This document shows, in pieces, positions 58,712 to 64,000 of a stretch of 64,000 nt of DNA. The position numbers and the translations under genes are program-made. Location of the stretch: contig NC_013739.1 in NCBI RefSeq assembly GCF_000025265.1, positions 4,884,001-4,948,000 on the forward strand. Reading direction: 5' to 3'. The stretch comes from Conexibacter woesei DSM 14684. Lineage in GTDB: Bacteria; Actinomycetota; Thermoleophilia; Solirubrobacterales; Solirubrobacteraceae. The notes under the pieces were generated by a model. It did not search any database, had not been told where the DNA came from, and saw only the letters and a program-made list of their open reading frames with translations. Each line of letters starts with the position of its first letter. Within the stretch, counting starts at the first letter, position 1.

Positions 58712-59503
58712 CTAGATCAGCTTCCTTTCGTCCAGCCACGCCACGATCTGCTCGACCGTCGCGTCGGTGTCCTCGTCCTCGATGATCTGGCCCGCGGCCT
58801 TCGCCGGCGGCGCCTTGAACTCGCCGCACTGGACGCGCGAGCCGTCGGTGCCGACGAGCGAGCCGTCGATGCCGACGTCACCGGCGCCGGCCTTCTCCAG
58901 CGGCTTCTTCTTCGCGCCCATGATCGCCTTCAGCGACGGGTAGCGCGGCTCGTTGATCGCGTCGCCGACCGAGATGACGGCGGGCAGCGCGACCTGGACG
59001 GTGTCGTAGCCGTACTCGGCCTGACGCTCGCAGCGGAGACCGCCGTCGACGACGTCGAGCTTGATCACCTGGGTCAGCGACGGCGCCTTCAGGTGGTCGG
59101 CCACGACGGCGCCGATCGTGTAGCACTCGCCGTCGTCGGACTGCTGGCCGAGCAGCACGATGTCGGGCTGCTCCTTCTCGAGCGCCTTCGCGAGCGCGTA
59201 GCCCGTCGCGGCGACGTCTGAGCCGGCGAGCGCGTCGTCGGTCAGGTGGACCGAGCGGTCGGCGCCGAGCGAGACGGCCTTGTGGAGCGCGCGCACGGCG
59301 GACTCCGGACCCATCGTGACGGCGACGATCTCGTCGACCTGGAGCGCGCCGCCTTCCTTCAGCTGCATCGCAGCTTCGATGGCGTGCGTGTCATACGGGT
59401 TGAGGTTCTTCTCCCCGCTGCGGTCCATCCGCCCCGTCGAGGGGTCTATGCGCTTCTCGACGGCGGCGTCCGGCACCTCTTTGACCAGGACGCAAATTTT
59501 CAC
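58712..59503 (-). CDS. etfB: Electron-transfer flavoprotein beta subunit
   Basis: 263 residues from the GTG at 59503, chosen for the AGGAGG site 9 bases upstream. KICVLVKEVPDA start, the VTMGPESAVRALHKAVSLGAD recognition region that docks acyl-CoA dehydrogenases and AMP site GQQSDDGE. First gene of the operon. Confidence 0.97.
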   Translation of the reverse strand: MKICVLVKEVPDAAVEKRIDPSTGRMDRSGEKNLNPYDTHAIEAAMQLKEGGALQVDEIVAVTMGPESAVRALHKAVSLGADRSVHLTDDALAGSDVAATGYALAKALEKEQPDIVLLGQQSDDGECYTIGAVVADHLKAPSLTQVIKLDVVDGGLRCERQAEYGYDTVQVALPAVISVGDAINEPRYPSLKAIMGAKKKPLEKAGAGDVGIDGSLVGTDGSRVQCGEFKAPPAKAAGQIIEDEDTDATVEQIVAWLDERKLI

Positions 59504-59530
59504 TCCGGGTGCCTCCTCAGAAAGAGCCAA

Positions 59531-59588
59531 ACGAACGTTCGTGGCAGTGTCGTGGGCGCCATGATACCCGCGTTGACTGACCAGTCAA
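59531..59588 (-). promoter_or_regulatory. etf promoter with TetR-type operator
   Basis: On the minus strand, -35 TTGACT (59583-59588), 16-base spacer and -10 TATCAT (59561-59566). An inverted repeat TTGACTG-AC-CAGTCAA (59573-59588) covers the -35. A separate perfect 12-base palindrome ACGAACGTTCGT (59531-59542) lies between -10 and the GTG. Confidence 0.7.
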
Positions 59589-59647
59589 TCGCATGCCGTT
59601 CGCAGACTCCTCCCCGGCACACGCGCCGCCTTGCGGCGAACGACCCG

Positions 59648-60058
59648 TCAGTCGCTGCGGACGGCGCCGCGGATGAAGTCGATGATGTCCTGCGTCGGCG
59701 CCCCGGGCGTGAAGACCTCGGAGACGCCGAGCTGCTTCAGCTCGGGGATGTCGTCGGCGGGAATCGTGCCGCCGACGGTGACGACGACGTCGTCGACCTC
59801 CTGCGCGTGCAGCAGCTCGACGATGCGCGGCACCAGCGTCATGTGCGCCCCGGACAGGATCGAGAGGCCGACCGCGTCGGCGTCCTCCTGGATGACCGTC
59901 TCGACGATCTGCTCCGGCGTCTGGTGCAGGCCGGTGTAGATCACCTCCATCCCCGCGTCACGCAGCGCGCGGGCAATGATCTTGGCGCCGCGATCGTGGC
60001 CGTCCAGGCCCGGCTTCGCGACGACGACGCGGATCTTTCGCTCTGAGGTGGAGGACAT
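59648..60058 (-). CDS. Stand-alone B12-binding domain protein (methylmalonyl-CoA mutase small-domain-like)
   Basis: 136 residues from the ATG at 60058 (a start at 60079 adds 7). The cobalamin-binding fold: [22 protein letters not shown] with the axial histidine H21, [44 protein letters not shown] and GVSEVFTPG. Like McmA2-type subunits it should pair with a separate mutase or isobutyryl-CoA mutase large subunit, none here. Place between etf and other genes fits propionate or branched-chain acyl-CoA metabolism. Confidence 0.93.
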   Translation of the reverse strand: MSSTSERKIRVVVAKPGLDGHDRGAKIIARALRDAGMEVIYTGLHQTPEQIVETVIQEDADAVGLSILSGAHMTLVPRIVELLHAQEVDDVVVTVGGTIPADDIPELKQLGVSEVFTPGAPTQDIIDFIRGAVRSD

Positions 60059-60159
60059 CTCGGGGTGTCCGCGCGCCATTCAGGGGACGTCGGCGTCGCG
60101 GCGGGGCGAATAGTAGGGAACGGATCGCATCGAGGAGTGCAGTAGTGCTTCGCACACGG

Positions 60160-61602
60160 TCAATCGGCCAGTCGCCGAGCGAGCTCGACGAGCAGTCGCA
60201 CGCCGTAGCCGGTGCCGCCCGTGGGCGTCGGCGCGCGGCCGGTGTCGTTCGCCGTGCCGGCGATGTCGAGGTGCGCCCACGGCACGTCGCCGACGAAGCG
60301 CTGGAGGAACTCCGCCGCCGTGATCGAGGCCGCTCTGCGGTTCTCGGTCGAGTTGACGATGTCGGCGTAGCGGCCCTTGATCGCCTCGGCGTGGTCGGGG
60401 TGGAGCGGCAGCCGCCAGACGAGGTCGCCGCTTGCGCGCGCGGCCGCCTCGACCGAGCGCGCCCAGCCGTCGTCGTTGGCCATCAGGCCGGCGTGGCTCG
60501 AGCCGAGCGCGGTCACGATCGCGCCGGTCAGCGTCGCGAGGTCGACGATCCGCTCGGCGCCGTGCCCGACCGCGTGCGCGAGGCAGTCGGCCAGCACGAG
60601 CCGTCCCTCGGCGTCGGTGTTGACGACCTCGATCGTCGTGCCGTTGGAGGCGCGCACGATGTCGCCCGGCTTGACCGCGCGGCCGCTCGGCATGTTCTCG
60701 GTCGCGCCGATCACGCCCAGCACGCGAACCGGCAGCTGCAGCCTGGCGATCGCGCCGATCGCCTCCAGCACGGCCGCGCCGCCCGACATGTCGAACTTCA
60801 TCTCCGACATCTTCATCGCCGGCTTGATCGAGATCCCACCGCTGTCGAACGTGACCGCCTTGCCGACGAGCGCCAGCAGCGGGCCATCGGCTTTGGGGCC
60901 CTCGTATCTCAGCTCGATCAGGCGCGCCGGCACGGCGGAGCCGCGCGCGACGGCGGCGAACGCGCCCATCCCGAGGCTCTCGATCGCGTCCTCGTCGAGC
61001 GCCTCGACGGTCAGCCCTTCGACCTCGCCGGCCAGCTCGTGCGCACGCGCGGCGAGCCGCTCCGGCGTCAGCTCGTTCGCCGGCGTGTTCTGGAGGTCGC
61101 GGGCGCGGTTCTGCGCGGTCGCGACGATCGCGGCCGTCGCGACGGGCGCGTCGACCGGGTGGTGCGCGCTGACGAGCAGGCGCTGCAGGCCGGCGCCGTC
61201 GTCGTCGGGGCTGTTGCGGTACCTGTCGAAGCGGTAGCCGGCGAGGATCGTGCCCTCGACCAGTCCTGCGACGCGCACGTCGTCGAGGTGGTGGGGCACC
61301 TCCCAGCAGAGCGTCGTCGTCGACAGCTCGCGGGCGCGGCCGTGGACGGCGGCGGCGGCGAGCCGGGCGCGCTCGGGGTCGAATCTGGCACGGTCGCCGA
61401 GCCCGACGACGATGAAACGGCGGTCCTCGGCGTGCGCGACGGCGAGCCGTTTGAAGGCGCGGCGTGCCTCGCCGCGGTCGAGCAGCCGCTGCAGGGTCCC
61501 CTCGGCGACGTCGTGGGCGATGTCCTCGCCGTCGAAGACCCCGACGGCGATCGTGTCGGCGCCGGTTTCGAGCGGCGCCTGCGTCGTGGCCTCGATCTGC
61601 AT
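60160..61602 (-). CDS. pepA: Leucyl aminopeptidase (M17)
   Basis: 480 residues. Dimetal site: GKAVTFDSGGISIKP with the Lys and Asp, KMSEMKFDMSGG, and the NTDAEGRLVLADCLA segment. A hexameric enzyme that removes N-terminal residues. TAGGCT box 6 bases before the ATG. Confidence 0.96.
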   Translation of the reverse strand: MQIEATTQAPLETGADTIAVGVFDGEDIAHDVAEGTLQRLLDRGEARRAFKRLAVAHAEDRRFIVVGLGDRARFDPERARLAAAAVHGRARELSTTTLCWEVPHHLDDVRVAGLVEGTILAGYRFDRYRNSPDDDGAGLQRLLVSAHHPVDAPVATAAIVATAQNRARDLQNTPANELTPERLAARAHELAGEVEGLTVEALDEDAIESLGMGAFAAVARGSAVPARLIELRYEGPKADGPLLALVGKAVTFDSGGISIKPAMKMSEMKFDMSGGAAVLEAIGAIARLQLPVRVLGVIGATENMPSGRAVKPGDIVRASNGTTIEVVNTDAEGRLVLADCLAHAVGHGAERIVDLATLTGAIVTALGSSHAGLMANDDGWARSVEAAARASGDLVWRLPLHPDHAEAIKGRYADIVNSTENRRAASITAAEFLQRFVGDVPWAHLDIAGTANDTGRAPTPTGGTGYGVRLLVELARRLAD

Positions 61603-61608
61603 CGGGGC

Positions 61609-61614
61609 AGCCTA
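61609..61614 (-). promoter_or_regulatory. -10 box TAGGCT, leaderless start of pepA
   Basis: On the minus strand TAGGCT is followed by 6 bases and ATG at 61602. Confidence 0.5.
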
Positions 61615-61748
61615 CCCATCGTCCGCGGGCGCGGGGCTCGTGGCAGCCCCCCAAGAACCCTCCAACGGCGCTCGTGCGCGAGCCGGCCCTCTAGCATCAG
61701 ACGAGGTCCAGCGGCGGGCCGCAACCTCACCCCGGAACGGAGACTTCG

Positions 61749-62930
61749 ATGCCCAGCACCGTCATCCTCAGCGCAGCGCGCACGCCGATCGGCAAGCTCG
61801 GCGGCGGCCTCGCCTCGCTCGACGCGACGGAGCTCGGCGGCATCGCGATCAGAGCGGCGCTGGAGCGCGCCGACGTCGCCCCGGAGCAGGTCCAGCACGT
61901 CGTGATGGGCCAGGTGCTGCAGGCCGGCCAGGGTCAGATCCCGTCGCGCCAGGCGCAGATCAAGGGCGGGATCCCTCAAGAGGTGTCCTCGGAGACGATC
62001 AACAAGGTCTGCGCCTCGGGGATCCGCGCCGCCGGCATCCTCGACGCCGCGATCCGCGCCGGTGACCTCGAGGTCGCCGTGGCGGGCGGCATGGAGTCGA
62101 TGAGCAACGCGCCGTACCTGCTCAAGGGCGCGCGCTTCGGCTACCGCATGGGCGACGGCGCGGCGATCGACGCGATGATCAACGACGGCCTCACGAACCC
62201 GTTCAGCGGCAAGCACATGGCGCACGAGGCGAGCGAGGTCGCAGCCGAGCTGGAGCTGACGCGCGCCGACATGGACCGCTGGTCGGTCCGCTCGCACGAG
62301 CTGGCGCTGAAGGCGACCGACGAGGGCCGCCTGCCGGAGGAGATCGTCGCCGTCACGGTCAAGGGCCGCAAGGGCGACACGGTCGTCGAGGTCGACGAGG
62401 CGCCGCGCCGCGGCACGACGCTGGAGGCGCTCGCCGCGCTCAAGCCGATCTTCGTCAAGGACGGCTCCCACACCGCCGGCAACGCGCCCGGTGTCAACGA
62501 CGGCGCCGGCGCGCTCGTGCTCGCCAGCTCCGACTGGGCCGCCGCGAACGGTCGCAAGCCGCTCGCGACGATCATCGCGCAGGCGCAGATCGCCGACGAC
62601 TTCCCCTACCTCGCCAGAACGCCCGCCAACGCGGCGCTGGCGGCGCTGAAGAAGGCCGGCCTGACGCCCGAGGACATCGACGTCTGGGAGATCAACGAGG
62701 CGTTCGCGTCGGTCACGCTCAACTCGATGCGGATGCTCGGGATCGACGAGGACAAGGTCAACGTCAACGGCGGCGCGGTCGCGCTCGGCCACCCGATCGG
62801 CGCCTCCGGCGCCCGCATCCTCGGCTCGATGGTGCTGGAGCTGCAGCGGCGCGGCGGCGGCCGCGGCTGCGCGGCGATCTGCTCGGGCGGCGGCCAGGGC
62901 GACGCCGTGATCGTGGAAGTGGCGTCCTGA
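61749..62930 (+). CDS. Acetyl-CoA C-acetyltransferase (thiolase)
   Basis: 393 residues. Nucleophile C88 in NKVCASGIRA, general base His in GGAVALGHPIGASGAR (about 350) and second Cys in AAICSGGGQG. Forms acetoacetyl-CoA or splits 3-ketoacyl-CoA. GGAG ribosome site. First gene of an operon with HAD and acyl-CoA dehydrogenase genes. Confidence 0.95.
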   Translation: MPSTVILSAARTPIGKLGGGLASLDATELGGIAIRAALERADVAPEQVQHVVMGQVLQAGQGQIPSRQAQIKGGIPQEVSSETINKVCASGIRAAGILDAAIRAGDLEVAVAGGMESMSNAPYLLKGARFGYRMGDGAAIDAMINDGLTNPFSGKHMAHEASEVAAELELTRADMDRWSVRSHELALKATDEGRLPEEIVAVTVKGRKGDTVVEVDEAPRRGTTLEALAALKPIFVKDGSHTAGNAPGVNDGAGALVLASSDWAAANGRKPLATIIAQAQIADDFPYLARTPANAALAALKKAGLTPEDIDVWEINEAFASVTLNSMRMLGIDEDKVNVNGGAVALGHPIGASGARILGSMVLELQRRGGGRGCAAICSGGGQGDAVIVEVAS

Positions 62931-63787
62931 GCGGGACGCCGGACAGCGTCGCGCCCGACGGAGCGGGCGTAGCGGAGGTCGAGGGAGGCGCGCCGCGCGG
63001 GGCCGCCTTCTTCGACCTCGACCGAACGCTGATGGTCGGCTCGTCCGCGTTCGAGTTCGCCCGCGCCGCCTACCGCCACGGGATCCTGACGCGGCGCCAG
63101 CTCGCCGCCGGCGCGATGGCGAACCTGAAGTTCCGCCTCAGCGGCTCGACCGACGCCGGCACCGACCAGGTGCGCGAGCAGATCTTCAAGCTGCTGGAGG
63201 ACCTGCCGGTGCGCGACCTGCTGCGACTCGGCCCCGAGATGCTCGCTGGGATCCTGCCGCGCATCTACCCGCAGATGCTGCGCGTCGCCTACGAGCACCA
63301 GGACGCGGGGCGACCCGTCTACATCGTCACCGCCGCCGCGCACGAGCTGGCGGAGGTGCTGGCGCACGTGCTGACGTTCGACGGCGGGCTGGGCGCCAGA
63401 TCCGAGGTCCGCGACGGCGTCTACACCGGCCGGCCGGACGGCCCGTTCACCTACCGCGAGGGCAAGGCGGAGGCGATCCGCGCGCTCGCGATCCGCGAGG
63501 GCTTCGAGCTGTCCGAGTCGTGGGCGTACTCCGACTCCGAGTCCGACCTTCCGATGCTGCGCGCCGTCGGCCATCCCGTCGCGGTCAACCCCGACGCCGA
63601 GCTGGGACGGGTCGCGCGCGAGGAGGGCTGGCAGGTGCTGCGCTTCGAGCGCCTCGGACGGCGGCTGACGCTGACCGGGACGGCCGTCGCCGCCGTCGCG
63701 ATCGGCGGCGCCGGGACGCTGATGGTCGGCCGCCGCCGGGCGGCGCCCGCCCCTCCCCCGGCGTCGCGCGTCCGCTGGCTGCGATGA
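62927..63787 (+). CDS. HAD-superfamily (SerB-like, IB) hydrolase, apparent CTG start
   Basis: 286 residues if started at CTG 62927, which overlaps the thiolase TGA by 3 bases as CTGA. The catalytic motif FFDLDRTL (D30, D32) is upstream of the first ATG (63032), so the ATG-started product would lack the nucleophile. Motif II TAAAHEL, motif III GKAEAIRALA, motif IV SDSESDLPML are intact. The C-terminal 45 residues include a hydrophobic segment (LTLTGTAVAAVAIGGAGTLM), so it may be membrane-bound. Related proteins act on phosphoserine or lipid phosphates. Confidence 0.85.
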   Translation: MSGTPDSVAPDGAGVAEVEGGAPRGAAFFDLDRTLMVGSSAFEFARAAYRHGILTRRQLAAGAMANLKFRLSGSTDAGTDQVREQIFKLLEDLPVRDLLRLGPEMLAGILPRIYPQMLRVAYEHQDAGRPVYIVTAAAHELAEVLAHVLTFDGGLGARSEVRDGVYTGRPDGPFTYREGKAEAIRALAIREGFELSESWAYSDSESDLPMLRAVGHPVAVNPDAELGRVAREEGWQVLRFERLGRRLTLTGTAVAAVAIGGAGTLMVGRRRAAPAPPPASRVRWLR

Positions 63788-63800
63788 GGCGAGGGCGCGA

Positions 63801-64000
63801 ATGAGCCTCCACGAGCTGACCGACGAGCAGCGCGAGATCCGCGCGCTCGCGCGCAGGTTCGCCGACGAGGCGATCGCGCCGCACGCCGCCGCGTGGGACC
63901 ACGACCACCGCTTCCCGAGAGGGGTTTTCGCCCAGCTCGGCGAGCTGGGGCTGATGGGCGCGTGCGTCCCCGAGCAGCACGGCGGCGCGGGGACCGACTT
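63801..64000 (+). CDS. Acyl-CoA dehydrogenase, N-terminus only (window edge)
   Basis: The first 66 residues, MSLHELTDEQREIRALARRF then AWDHDHRFPRGVFAQLGELGLMGACVPEQHGGAGTD, match the helical N-terminal domain of acyl-CoA dehydrogenases. It starts 13 bases after the HAD gene. It would pass electrons to the ETF whose genes lie 4 kb upstream. Confidence 0.9.
   Translation, partial: MSLHELTDEQREIRALARRFADEAIAPHAAAWDHDHRFPRGVFAQLGELGLMGACVPEQHGGAGTD

Overview
The window is chromosomal DNA of a high-GC bacterium, almost certainly an actinomycete. The evidence is GC-rich third codon positions throughout, chains of genes joined by 4-base stop/start overlaps, many genes that start right after a TAnnnT box with no Shine-Dalgarno sequence, a mycobacterial-type C-terminal extension on the ATP synthase alpha subunit, and GT/AC-rich intergenic DNA. 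Gene content (S41 protease-ftsX-ftsE-rnr-smpB, paired adenosylhomocysteinases, LCP-wall genes beside the atp operon) would suit the Thermoleophilia/Solirubrobacterales, but that placement is inference. I see no tRNA, rRNA, CRISPR, transposase or prophage, and no gene-free stretch longer than 300 bases.

Layout. 1-1000: truncated MFS exporter divergent from a MarR regulator. 1100-7400: smpB, rnr, S41 protease, a methyltransferase and ftsX-ftsE. 7500-11100: M16 protease, beta-propeller protein, small nucleotidyltransferase-like protein, and a SnoaL/MarR pair sharing three tandem operators. 11100-15700: nadA, nadC, an Orn/Lys/Arg-decarboxylase-fold gene and prfB. 15700-18000: the most unusual locus, an ECF sigma factor with a predicted membrane segment and a 230-residue disordered Asp/Arg plus Gly/Ser tail, next to an exported OB-fold-like protein with the same Asp/Arg tail. 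18100-24800: secA, hpf, comF, ctaG, a sugar nucleotidyltransferase and an Rrf2 regulator. 24800-30200: two-component system and an ABC exporter of the MacB/FtsX type.

30200-33400: two adenosylhomocysteinases of different subfamilies in tandem behind a translationally coupled MerR gene, with twin hairpins just before the ahcY start. 33500-39600: UDP-glucose dehydrogenase, nucleotidyltransferase, phosphosugar isomerase, LCP ligase and M20 peptidase, a surface-polymer group. 39700-47200: full F1Fo ATP synthase operon (atpZ-I-B-E-F-H-A-G-D-C) with a clear promoter and an inverted repeat between its -35 and -10. 47300-54900: TetR, WecA/TagO-like transferase, glyA-rpiB, MarR/cupin, tsaC-prmC-prfA and rpmE. 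55000-64000: CARDB protein, ETF dehydrogenase-etfA-etfB under a TetR-type operator, a B12-binding protein, leucyl aminopeptidase, and a thiolase-HAD-acyl-CoA dehydrogenase operon.

Functionally the window combines translation and ribosome rescue (smpB, rnr, prfA, prfB, prmC, hpf, rpmE, tsaC), secretion and division (secA, ftsEX), energy conversion (atp, etf, ctaG), one-carbon and methyl cycling (glyA, two SAHHs), NAD synthesis and wall polymer assembly. Several genes appear to use non-standard or absent start codons (atpB TTG, HAD CTG, second SAHH none).
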